Source of the DNA: Actinobacteria bacterium RBG_16_64_13
Lineage (GTDB): Bacteria > Actinomycetota > Thermoleophilia > RBG-16-64-13
Direction of reading: 5' to 3'
DNA length: 6,864 nucleotides
Assembly: GCA_001768675.1 (NCBI GenBank)
Contig: MELN01000053.1
Location: forward strand, 24,293 to 31,156
Shown: one piece after another, positions 1 through 5,920 of the stretch
Numbering within the stretch: position 1 is the first letter of the stretch
Layout of the letters: each line of letters opens with the position of its first letter
Notes under the pieces: model-generated
Databases searched by the model: none
Seen by the model: only the letters and a program-made list of their open reading frames with translations
Told to the model about the DNA's origin: nothing
Made by a program: the position numbers and the translations under genes

Positions 1-432
1 GAGGTCTACAGGCAACTCGATCATCCTCCCGACATCTTCCTCGAGATCTGGGGCGCCGACCTGCCTTCGCTCTTCGAGAACGCGCTCTTTGCGCTCTACG
101 ACCAAATGGCGGAGCTTGAGGGCTTCGAAGGGCCGCGCAAGGAGACCATCACCGTGGAGGCGGCGAGTCCGGCCGATGCGCTCCGTTCCTTGCTATCAGA
201 AGCACTGTACAAGTTCGCGACCGAGGGGTTTGTCGCGGCCAGAGCGCACATCATCGTGAAGACGGGCGCGTCGGGCCGAGTGAAGGTGGTCGCCGACCTG
301 CACGGCGAGGAGATAGACAGGCGCCGCCACCTCCTTCTCACGGAGGTCAAGGCGGTCACCTACCATCAGCTCGCGGTCGAGGCGACGCCCGGAGGCGGCG
401 GCTGGCAGGCCACGGTGTTGCTGGACGTATAG
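1..432 (+). CDS. Archease, RtcB cofactor (5' end cut by window)
   Basis: Archease is a small metal-binding protein that promotes guanylation and multiple turnover of the RNA ligase RtcB. The frame is open from the first base and ends at TAG 430-432, giving 143 visible residues. Archeases are about 140 aa, so only a few N-terminal residues should be missing. Recognisable family blocks are an N-terminal DHPPDIF at visible residues 7-13 (usual form HTADIG, with the His and the Asp kept), a LFENALFALYDQM helix, GEEIDRRRH, the strongly conserved EVKAVTYH, and a C-terminal LLDV carrying the terminal Asp that helps bind metal in the family. The internal ATG at 106 is not the start, because the conserved N-terminal block lies upstream of it. 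The gene sits 45 bp upstream of rtcB on the same strand, its classic partner, which supports the call. No promoter is visible because the upstream region is outside the window. Confidence 0.93.
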   Translation, partial: EVYRQLDHPPDIFLEIWGADLPSLFENALFALYDQMAELEGFEGPRKETITVEAASPADALRSLLSEALYKFATEGFVAARAHIIVKTGASGRVKVVADLHGEEIDRRRHLLLTEVKAVTYHQLAVEATPGGGGWQATVLLDV

Positions 433-477
433 AGAGGGGGCTACCGCCCGACGCGCCAAAGACGAGGTGAAGCACAC

Positions 478-1923
478 GTGATCGCGCCTATTCTCAACCA
501 GTTGAGCGAGTGGGTCTGGGAGCTTCCCGCCACGGGCGGCATGCGCGTGCCCGGGCGAGTCTACGCCGACCGCCGGCTGATGGCGGCGCTGGGCGGCGAC
601 CAGAGCCTGAACCAAGTGGCCAACGTCGCCCACCTGCCCGGGATATTGGTCGCGTCGATGGCCATGCCCGACATCCACTTCGGCTATGGGTTCCCGATCG
701 GCGGGGTGGCCGCCTTCAGTGTGGACGAGGGCGTCGTGTCTCCCGGCGGGGTGGGATACGACATCAACTGTGGCTGCAGGCTCATGGCCACCGACCTGGT
801 GGAGTCCGAGATTAAGGGCAAGGTCCCCCGTCTTGTCGACCAACTCTTCCGCGACGTGCCTTCGGGCGTGGGGTCGAGTGGCGCGATCGCGAAGCTATCG
901 CGCCAGGAGTTGGAGCAGGTCCTCGTCAAAGGGGCGGCGTGGGCGGTGGGGCGAGGCTACGGGTCCAAAGAAGATCTGGACCGGACAGAGGACAAGGGCG
1001 CTCTTCCCGGCGCCGATCCGGGGGCAGTCAGCGAGCGAGCCTACATGCGCGGCCAGGACCAGGTCGGAACCCTGGGCTCCGGGAACCACTTCCTCGAGAT
1101 CCAGGTGGTGGATGAGGTCTTCGATGCCGAGGCAGCCTCGGCGTATGGTCTGCACCAAGGCCAAGTGACGGTCATGGTGCATTGCGGATCGCGAGGTTTC
1201 GGCTATCAGGTCTGTGAGGACTATCTGGAAGTCATGGCCTCCGCGAGCGCTCGCTACCACATCGACCTGCCGGACCGCCAATTGGCCTGCGCGCCCGTGG
1301 CCTCGCCGGAGGGTCGGAAGTACCTGGCGGCCATGGCCTGCGCCGCCAACTACGCCTGGGCCAACCGCCAGATGATCATGCACCTCACCGAGCTGGCCCT
1401 TCTCCGCGCACTGCGCATACCCCCCCGGGAATTGAACCTGCGCCTGGTGTACGACGTCGCACACAACATCGCCAAACTGGAGACCCACCAGGTGGCCGGT
1501 TCGTCAGTGGATACCTGTGTTCACCGCAAAGGCGCCACTCGGGCGTTCGGGCCCGGCCGGCTCGAGCTGCCGATCGCCTATCAGAACGTCGGGCAGCCCG
1601 TCCTCATACCCGGGGACATGGGCACAGCCTCGTTCGTGTGCAAGGGCAGCGATGAGGCCATGGCGCAGACGTTCGGTTCCACGTGCCACGGCGCGGGCAG
1701 AGTCATGAGCCGTTCTCAGGCGCTCAAGCAAGCTCAAGGCAGGGCCATCGACCGGGAATTGGAGGCGGCCGGAATCTCCGTCCGCTCCCAGGGCCGCAAG
1801 ACATTGGCGGAAGAGATGCCCGAAGCCTACAAAGACGTCGAGAGAGTCGTCGCCGTCATGCACGGTGCAAACATCTCCCCCCGGGTGGCGCGGCTACGCC
1901 CCCTGGGGGTGGTAAAAGGCTGA
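478..1923 (+). CDS. rtcB: RNA-splicing ligase RtcB
   Basis: GTP- and Mn2+-dependent RNA ligase joining 2',3'-cyclic phosphate or 3'-phosphate ends to 5'-OH ends, used in tRNA splicing or RNA repair in the cytoplasm. The 481-aa product carries every signature: D95 and C98 in YDINCGC (Mn ligands), N203-H204 in LGSGNHF, H235 in HCGSRGFG, H329 in DVAHNIAKLE, and H404 in STCHGAGRVMSRSQA, the histidine that is guanylated. K480 in the C-terminal PLGVVKG is also typical. Length and residue numbers match Pyrococcus RtcB almost exactly, so this is the long archaeal-like form rather than the shorter E. coli type. The start is GTG 478, preceded by GAGGTGA at 464-470 with 7-nt spacing. The gene follows archease and was probably co-transcribed with it. 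It ends 4 bp from the stop of the convergent gene at 1928. No key residue is missing. Confidence 0.97.
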   Translation: MIAPILNQLSEWVWELPATGGMRVPGRVYADRRLMAALGGDQSLNQVANVAHLPGILVASMAMPDIHFGYGFPIGGVAAFSVDEGVVSPGGVGYDINCGCRLMATDLVESEIKGKVPRLVDQLFRDVPSGVGSSGAIAKLSRQELEQVLVKGAAWAVGRGYGSKEDLDRTEDKGALPGADPGAVSERAYMRGQDQVGTLGSGNHFLEIQVVDEVFDAEAASAYGLHQGQVTVMVHCGSRGFGYQVCEDYLEVMASASARYHIDLPDRQLACAPVASPEGRKYLAAMACAANYAWANRQMIMHLTELALLRALRIPPRELNLRLVYDVAHNIAKLETHQVAGSSVDTCVHRKGATRAFGPGRLELPIAYQNVGQPVLIPGDMGTASFVCKGSDEAMAQTFGSTCHGAGRVMSRSQALKQAQGRAIDRELEAAGISVRSQGRKTLAEEMPEAYKDVERVVAVMHGANISPRVARLRPLGVVKG

Positions 1924-1927
1924 CCGG

Positions 1928-2395
1928 CTAGAGGCCGGCGGTCTCGCTCGAGGAGTCGGCCTGGCTCTCGCCGGCTTTGTCTTCGCCCTTCTGCCGGCGC
2001 TGCACAGCCGCCCGGCCGAGGCGGGCTGCTTCCCGCAGCGGCGGCGCCTCGGTGAGCTTTGTGAAAACATCAGGCGGCATCCGGTCCTTGAGGCCGTCCA
2101 TGACCGCGTGAAGGGCCCTGGCCGCTTCCTCTCTGGCCTGATAGGACCCCGCCTTCTGGACCGCCTGCACAAGGGCTTCAAACTGGTCCTTGACTGCCCG
2201 GCCTTTGTCGCTGAGCAGATCGCGGACCGAGAAGCCGATCTTGAATTCGAGATGATCACCATGTTTGTAGTGGGTGATGCGTTGCAGGACACGAAGGAGG
2301 CCGCCCCAGACCAGGCGGCCGGTGGTGAAGCGCCGCAGCTTGCGGCGATAAGCTCGTGGACCGGCGAACACTGCGCTAGAACTGTTGCTCTGCAC
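1928..2395 (-). CDS. Hypothetical protein, 155 aa
   Basis: I do not recognise this protein. The frame could open at TTG 2464, but GTG 2395 is preferred: it has GGGGGAG (minus strand, bases 2401-2407) five nt upstream, and the TTG would lie within the putative -35. The product has a basic N-terminal stretch (residues 15-27, AYRRKLRRFTTGR), a patch THYKHGDHLEF at residues 41-51 with histidines spaced HxxHxxH (42, 45, 48), and then a probably helical, charged region from about 55 to 135 (DLLSDKGRAVKDQFEALVQ and following). A hydrophilic, probably disordered tail rich in Ser, Glu and Asp runs from about 135 to 155. There is no signal peptide or obvious membrane segment. It converges on rtcB with a 4-bp gap, and has its own promoter, so it is probably independent of the operon ending at 2484. 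Its codon use resembles its neighbours. Coding status is likely from the RBS and protein-like composition, but no homology is claimed. Confidence 0.7.
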   Translation of the reverse strand: MQSNSSSAVFAGPRAYRRKLRRFTTGRLVWGGLLRVLQRITHYKHGDHLEFKIGFSVRDLLSDKGRAVKDQFEALVQAVQKAGSYQAREEAARALHAVMDGLKDRMPPDVFTKLTEAPPLREAARLGRAAVQRRQKGEDKAGESQADSSSETAGL

Positions 2396-2400
2396 GGGAA

Positions 2401-2407
2401 CTCCCCC
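2401..2407 (-). promoter_or_regulatory. Ribosome binding site of the 155-aa gene
   Basis: Read on the minus strand this is GGGGGAG followed by TTCCC and then GTG, a 5-nt spacing. It decides the start at 2395 over the longer TTG-started frame. Confidence 0.7.
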
Positions 2408-2436
2408 GTTACTAAGGGTGATGATAGGTGCTAATA

Positions 2437-2464
2437 ATGATACCGCACGAGTCGAGCCCAGCAA
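2437..2464 (-). promoter_or_regulatory. Putative sigma70-type promoter of the 155-aa gene
   Basis: On the minus strand, TTGCTG (2464-2459), a 16-bp spacer and TATCAT (2442-2437). Transcription would begin near 2430, leaving a leader of about 35 nt before GTG 2395. This local AT-rich patch stands out from the GC-rich surroundings. A second TATCAT at 2426-2421 repeats the -10 hexamer and could be an alternative -10 or part of an operator. The match is good but untested. Confidence 0.5.
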
Positions 2465-2483
2465 ACCTTGACGCGAAGGCGGG

Positions 2484-3023
2484 CTAGTGATGCCGCTTCA
2501 CTGGGAACCGGAAGATCCGATACTGATCGGACTCAGGGTCTATGCCCCCCTTCCGACAGGCGATGCGTAGTTGCTGCTCCACGGTGTCCACACCCTCAAG
2601 ATCGGGCAGGAGCAACGCTCGCCTCCCGTCGATGGTCCTGACGATCACGCCGTACTTCTTCGCGTCCAGATCTTCCGGACCGTTAACCTCTTCGGGCGGT
2701 CCCAAAACGTCCACGGAGATGTCCAGGCCGGCGAGCTCGTCCCGCTCGACGGCATAGAACCGCGGATCGCAGGAGGCCGCAGTGATGGCGTTGGCGATGG
2801 TCTCTTCTTCGATGCTGCCCCGTTGCGGCTCGGTCGTTCCCATACATCCCCGGAGAGATCCATCGGGAAGGTGGAGCGAGACAAACACCCCGGCCGAGCG
2901 CGCGGCTCTGTTGGGATCCTGTGGCGGGGTAATGACCACTCGATCGCGAACGTAGGCTTCAACCGCCTGACGGGCCAAGCTCACCAGGGGATCGCTCTGC
3001 CCTTGTGTCTCTTCTGCCACCAT
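2484..3023 (-). CDS. AmmeMemoRadiSam system protein A (AMMECR1 domain)
   Basis: A 179-aa AMMECR1-domain protein, the A component of the AmmeMemoRadiSam system. The biochemical role of the domain is unknown. Family features are the N-terminal helix SLARQAVEAYVRDR (about 15-28), AGVFVSLHLPDGSLRGCMGT (44-63) containing the hallmark LRGCxGT with Cys60, CDPRF (85-89), the LAGLDISVDVLGPPEEV segment (98-113), KYGVIV (123-128) and GRRALLLPDLEGVDTVEQQL (133-152). The length matches typical prokaryotic members. The chosen start is ATG 3023, with AAGGGA (minus strand, 3033-3028) only 4 nt upstream. The next codon, GTG 3020, has a more usual 7-nt spacing and could be the real start. The RBS overlaps the TAA stop of the upstream MEMO gene, so translation is probably coupled. 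It is the last gene of the five-gene operon. The same frame stays open upstream to about 3911 across the MEMO gene, but this is a shadow and not a fusion. Confidence 0.93.
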   Translation of the reverse strand: MVAEETQGQSDPLVSLARQAVEAYVRDRVVITPPQDPNRAARSAGVFVSLHLPDGSLRGCMGTTEPQRGSIEEETIANAITAASCDPRFYAVERDELAGLDISVDVLGPPEEVNGPEDLDAKKYGVIVRTIDGRRALLLPDLEGVDTVEQQLRIACRKGGIDPESDQYRIFRFPVKRHH

Positions 3024-3031
3024 GCCGTCCC

Positions 3032-3871
3032 TTAGGTCTCTGACGTCTTCAAGATCTCGACTTCGCCCACAAGATATCCTACTCCGAACGGACCCTCGTA
3101 CGAGAACACGTGATTCCTGGTCTTCAGCCCGTCGGCCTCTGCGGCCCCCACGACTCCAGATAGCACAGCCAATGACCGGTAACCGCACTCCCCCGCCGCG
3201 GCTGCCAACCCGGGAGGGATTGAAAGAAGCCCGTTCCAGTCTCCCGCTGCCAATGTATCGACCACTCTCCTGTCGAACTGGATACCTCGGGGATCGAATT
3301 CGTAGGCTCCGCCCGGCACCAACCGATGGCTCAGGTCTGAGCTGGCCACGTAGATCACCTTCTGCGGGGCTTCCTGAAGGACCGTTCCGACCGCCGCCCC
3401 AAAACGCACATGCTCTTGGAGGCTGAGCTGGGAGAAGGAAAGAAGAACCAACCGGCACGGATTCGTGAGCCCACCGAACAGATACACGAGGGGGACCATC
3501 GCGCCGTGATCGAGGTCGACCACCTCCCCGGGCGAAGCGGTGATCGCAGCCGGGACACCGACGCTGGCCACACGCTCCATGATCGCCTCGCCCAGTCGCT
3601 GGTCGCCGGCGGCATCCACACGTACGTTCGGCGCTCCGAACGAGGCCAGAGAACCTCGGTACGACGACGCGAGCGACACTCCCATCTGGCCATGGGCCAT
3701 GGGAGCGTGCGGAGACAGCAGCACGATCGTCTCCGGAGCGAGCATCGCCGCCCTCTCCTGCACCTTGCGCATGGCTTGAACGGTGGCGTCCGCTTCCACG
3801 AGCCGGGTCGTGCCTACTTCCGGCACGATGATCGGAGGGTGCGGGGTTACGAAGCAGCCTAAGAGCGCCAT
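3032..3871 (-). CDS. AmmeMemoRadiSam system protein B (MEMO1/LigB-like)
   Basis: A 279-aa MEMO-family protein, related in fold to the LigB extradiol ring-cleavage dioxygenases. Human MEMO1 is described as a metal-binding redox protein, but the bacterial role is not settled. Motifs in order are TPHPPIIVPEVG at 9-20 (His11), LLSPHAPMAHGQMG at 51-64 (His55), DLDHGAMVPLVYLF at 119-132 (His122), YVASSDLSHRL at 174-184 and GECGYRSLAVLSG at 227-239 (Cys229). His55, His122 and Cys229 correspond in position to the His/His/Cys metal site of MEMO proteins. ATG 3871 is preceded by AAGGGG (minus strand, 3884-3879) with 7-nt spacing, and the conserved PHPP block follows at once, so the start is well supported. 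The start overlaps the 3' end of the radical SAM gene by 13 nt, and the AMMECR1 gene follows after 8 nt. Confidence 0.95.
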   Translation of the reverse strand: MALLGCFVTPHPPIIVPEVGTTRLVEADATVQAMRKVQERAAMLAPETIVLLSPHAPMAHGQMGVSLASSYRGSLASFGAPNVRVDAAGDQRLGEAIMERVASVGVPAAITASPGEVVDLDHGAMVPLVYLFGGLTNPCRLVLLSFSQLSLQEHVRFGAAVGTVLQEAPQKVIYVASSDLSHRLVPGGAYEFDPRGIQFDRRVVDTLAAGDWNGLLSIPPGLAAAAGECGYRSLAVLSGVVGAAEADGLKTRNHVFSYEGPFGVGYLVGEVEILKTSET

Positions 3872-4917
3872 GGCGGTGCCCCTTTCTCATGAATCGCGAC
3901 CTCTCGGCCACAGCGCGAGCATCTGCCGTCTGTTATCCCGCTCTCTCCCGTTCTGAAACCTTGACGCTCGATCAAGACGCTTCCGCAGCCCGGGCACAGA
4001 GTCGACTCCGAAGAATGGCCTGGGATGTTCCCTCCATAGATGTAGTGAAGGCCCTCCTCGCGGCCGATGTGCAGCGCTTTCTCTATGGCGCTGACCGGCG
4101 TCGGCGGCACATCGCGAAGATTGTAGGTGGGATGAAACCGCGACACGTGCCACGGTATGTCGGGCGAGATCGAAGCCAGGAACGCGGCCAACGCGCGCAG
4201 CTCTTGCTCGCTGTCGTTCCGGCCGGGGATGAGAAGCGTGGTCACCTCCACCCAGACCCCCATTTCCCAGAGCCGGCGGATCGAGTCGAGCACCGGCTTC
4301 AGCCGCGCGCCCACCAGGCTGCGGTAGAAGGCGTCGGAGAACGACTTGAGATCGACGTTGGCGGCATGCAAGTTCCCGTCGATGTCGCCAAGCATCTCGG
4401 CGGTCATGTAACCGTTGGTGACAAAGATGTTCTTGAGCCCGCTGGCGGTGGCAAGACGCGCGCAGTCTCGAGCGTACTCGTAGAAGATGGTGGGCTCGGT
4501 GTAGGTGTAAGAGATGCTGAGACACCCGGCGTCAAGAGCGCCATCCACCACTTGCTGGGGCGTCAGCGCTCCTCCTATGATCGTGCCCTGGACCCGCGGC
4601 ATCTGGCTGATATCAGCGTTCTGGCAGAAAGAGCAGGTGAAGTTGCACCCGACCGTGGCTATCGAGAAGCTCATGCTCCCGGGCAAGAAATGAAAGAGCG
4701 GCTTCTTCTCGATGGGATCGACCGCGCTGGAGATGGCGCAACCGTACACAAGGGTATACAGGATCCCCTCCCGGTTCTCGCGCACCCCGCACTTTCCCCG
4801 CTCGCCAGGAGCGATGCGGCAGTGATGAGCGCAGAGAAAGCAATGGACACTCGGACCACCGCGCCACTCTCGCCAGAGCACCGCCTGCACGGGTTCGACA
4901 ACCCGGCCGCCGTCCAC
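3859..4917 (-). CDS. AmmeMemoRadiSam system radical SAM enzyme
   Basis: A 352-aa radical SAM protein resembling pyruvate formate-lyase activating enzymes, the third component of the AmmeMemoRadiSam system; its substrate is unknown. The [4Fe-4S]/SAM cluster motif CNFTCSFCQN (CxxxCxxC) lies at residues 91-100 with Cys91, 95 and 98. The N-terminal region has the cysteine pattern HCFLCAHHC (25-33) and GKCGVREN (41-48), typical of this branch of PflA-like proteins. Later family blocks are SISYTYTEPTIFYEYA (134-149), IFVTNGYM (164-171), NVDLKSFSDAFYR (187-199), LLIPGRNDSEQEL (228-240) and YGGNIPGH (294-301). The C terminus carries paired CPGC (308-311) and CSRC (333-336), a probable zinc ribbon. 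The start is GTG 4917, 8 nt after the PHP stop, with AGGAGG (4934-4929) 11 nt upstream, which is rather long. GTG codons at residues 10 and 13 are alternatives. No glycyl-radical enzyme gene is seen nearby, so a PflA-type substrate is not indicated. Confidence 0.95.
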   Translation of the reverse strand: MDGGRVVEPVQAVLWREWRGGPSVHCFLCAHHCRIAPGERGKCGVRENREGILYTLVYGCAISSAVDPIEKKPLFHFLPGSMSFSIATVGCNFTCSFCQNADISQMPRVQGTIIGGALTPQQVVDGALDAGCLSISYTYTEPTIFYEYARDCARLATASGLKNIFVTNGYMTAEMLGDIDGNLHAANVDLKSFSDAFYRSLVGARLKPVLDSIRRLWEMGVWVEVTTLLIPGRNDSEQELRALAAFLASISPDIPWHVSRFHPTYNLRDVPPTPVSAIEKALHIGREEGLHYIYGGNIPGHSSESTLCPGCGSVLIERQGFRTGESGITDGRCSRCGREVAIHEKGAPPWRS

Positions 4918-4925
4918 CTCTCCGT

Positions 4926-5636
4926 CTACCTCCTCGTCAAACCGCCACTGACCCGGCGGCGTATGCGCGTCAGCGGCGCAAGCCCCTGCATCCCCAAATT
5001 GAGCGTGTATTCCCGCAGACTGAGGTCGTGACTTACCGTGCCCGCCGCGACAAGAGAAACGAGTGTATCTCGAGAGGGGTACGCCTCGATCACGACACAG
5101 GCGAGGCCGATCTCGGCTTCACGATGCGCGTCACTGCCGGCTCCCCCCGGCTTGTCCATCCGCGCGGCCAGCTTGGTAGCCTTGCGGCCCGCCAGCGGTC
5201 CAAGGGACCGGCCGTTGACCACCTCGACGATGTCGGAGAGATCGGCGGCCCGAAGACGCTCACCTCGTGCGATGGCGCCACGGCGGAAGAGGTCGAAGGG
5301 ATGAGGCAGATAGATGAGGCCGCCTTTGCCTCTGATCTGCATCGCCGCTTCCAACAGGGGAAGGCCGGCCGGGATGTCTTCCCAGACGTAGAGCCCGATG
5401 ATCTCCCCCGCCACGGTAGATAGCTCGATTCCCGGGATGACACGAGGGAGCGAAGGATCGGCTTCGGCGAGGGCGGCGGCCTCGACCCCGCCCCGCACTG
5501 TGTTGTGGTCGGTCACAGCGATGCAGTCTATGCCCTTCGCCTGCGCCGCCTTGAGAAGAACGGCCGGAGACATGAGCCCATCGGCCGAATGGTGGGTGTG
5601 GTTGTGAAGATCCAGCCTGAGGCCAGATTCGGACAT
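4926..5636 (-). CDS. PHP-domain metal-dependent phosphoesterase
   Basis: A 236-aa stand-alone PHP protein, a TIM-barrel-like metal-dependent phosphohydrolase of the type related to YciV and the DNA polymerase III PHP domain. Numbered from the ATG, the ligand motifs are LHNHTHHSADG (His11, His13), AVTDHNTVRGG (Asp43, His44), VIPGIELST (Glu71), LPHPFD (His112), EVVNGR (from Glu138) and GSDAHREAEIG (Asp169, His171). All expected metal-binding positions appear intact, so an active phosphoesterase is likely, though the substrate (oligonucleotide, nucleotide or small phosphate ester) cannot be read from sequence. ATG 5636 lies 2 nt beyond the stop of the 66-aa gene; GTG 5642, whose bases overlap that stop, is an alternative. 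Neither has a strong RBS (nearest is GGA about 9 nt before the ATG), which points to translational coupling. The gene sits directly upstream of the radical SAM gene in the operon. Confidence 0.9.
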   Translation of the reverse strand: MSESGLRLDLHNHTHHSADGLMSPAVLLKAAQAKGIDCIAVTDHNTVRGGVEAAALAEADPSLPRVIPGIELSTVAGEIIGLYVWEDIPAGLPLLEAAMQIRGKGGLIYLPHPFDLFRRGAIARGERLRAADLSDIVEVVNGRSLGPLAGRKATKLAARMDKPGGAGSDAHREAEIGLACVVIEAYPSRDTLVSLVAAGTVSHDLSLREYTLNLGMQGLAPLTRIRRRVSGGLTRR

Positions 5637-5638
5637 GC

Positions 5639-5839
5639 TCACACGTCCGGGAAAGAGCCACTCATGCGGCGCCTACGCCGGTCGCGGAGCACCCTTTGGC
5701 CTCCCCCTTCGGCCAGAGAGCGCCTGTCCACTTCACGCCGGTCGACGATGACCTCGACTCCCTCGACGCCGGCGAAACGCTTCTGGAATTCCTTATAGTA
5801 TTTATCTGCTAGCTCACGGGGGATCACGTAGTAGATCAC
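5639..5839 (-). CDS. Small Arg/Asp-rich protein of unknown function, 66 aa
   Basis: First gene of the operon. The frame could be extended to TTG 5866, but that codon lies at about the predicted transcription start, whereas GTG 5839 has AGGAGG (minus strand, 5851-5846) exactly 6 nt upstream, so the shorter 66-aa form is chosen. The product starts with a hydrophobic strand (VIYYVIP), continues as a charged probable helix (about 8-22, RELADKYYKEFQKRF), then a second strand GVEVIVDRREVDRR (27-40) and a basic stretch RVLRDRRRRRMSG (49-61). Spaced DRR triplets (33-35, 38-40, 53-55) are the notable pattern, and similar DRR/ERR-rich tails occur in small bacterial proteins of unknown function. There is no signal peptide or metal motif. 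The stop overlaps or abuts the PHP start, implying coupled expression. It could bind nucleic acid or a partner protein through its basic face, but this is only inference. Confidence 0.75.
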   Translation of the reverse strand: MIYYVIPRELADKYYKEFQKRFAGVEGVEVIVDRREVDRRSLAEGGGQRVLRDRRRRRMSGSFPDV

Positions 5840-5845
5840 TCGGCG

Positions 5846-5851
5846 CCTCCT
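5846..5851 (-). promoter_or_regulatory. Ribosome binding site of the 66-aa gene
   Basis: Perfect AGGAGG on the minus strand, six nt before GTG 5839. It decides the start of the first operon gene against the longer TTG-started frame. Confidence 0.75.
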
Positions 5852-5871
5852 CCCATCCTTCGACAAGTTCT

Positions 5872-5900
5872 ATGATAGTGTCTCGTTACTTTGTGTCCAA
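5872..5900 (-). promoter_or_regulatory. Sigma70-type promoter of the PHP/AmmeMemoRadiSam operon
   Basis: On the minus strand, TTGGAC (5900-5895), a 17-bp spacer and TATCAT (5877-5872). Spacing is optimal and both hexamers are close to consensus. Transcription would start near 5865, about 26 nt before GTG 5839, with the AGGAGG site in the leader. It would drive the 66-aa, PHP, radical SAM, MEMO and AMMECR1 genes as one unit, since no gap between these genes exceeds 8 nt. The -10 hexamer is identical to that of the 155-aa gene. Confidence 0.65.
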
Positions 5901-5920
5901 GAGCCACGAGCCTTCATACT
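5891..5920 (+). promoter_or_regulatory. Putative promoter of the Ser/Thr kinase gene
   Basis: TTGTGT (5891-5896), an 18-bp spacer and CATACT (5915-5920) precede ATG 5926. The -35 overlaps the -35 of the divergent operon promoter by two bases. Transcription would start around 5926, at or next to the start codon, suggesting a leaderless mRNA; in keeping with that, no purine-rich RBS is visible before the ATG. The hexamers are only fair matches. Confidence 0.4.

Noticed and set aside
196..843. 215-codon minus-strand frame across the archease/rtcB junction
   Set aside because: It is antisense to two firmly identified genes and has no domain or RBS support.
1924..1938. Hairpin CCGGC-TAGAG-GCCGG between the convergent rtcB and 155-aa genes, possible bidirectional terminator
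   Set aside because: The stem is only 5 bp. There is no T-tract on the plus side, and on the minus side only a TTTT several bases beyond the stem, so a factor-independent terminator is not supported.
2395..2440. CIRCE-like heat-shock operator suggested by TTAGCAC upstream of the 155-aa gene
   Set aside because: The matching GAGTGCTAA arm at the required spacing is absent.
2465..2483. Possible terminator after the AMMECR1 gene
   Set aside because: No stable stem followed by a T-run is visible between the stop at 2484 and the promoter of the next gene. The operon may read through or end by another mechanism.
2484..3911. A single 475-codon minus-strand frame that could be read as a long N-terminal extension fused to AMMECR1
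   Set aside because: The part upstream of 3023 runs through the MEMO gene in another frame, is Arg/Gly/Ser-rich with no recognisable domain, and MEMO is clearly the real gene. AMMECR1 has its own RBS and start at its normal length.
3889..5031. Long plus-strand open frame (380 codons) antisense to the radical SAM gene
   Set aside because: It lies opposite a gene with full family motifs, its product is low-complexity Arg/Ala-rich, and such shadows are expected at this GC content.
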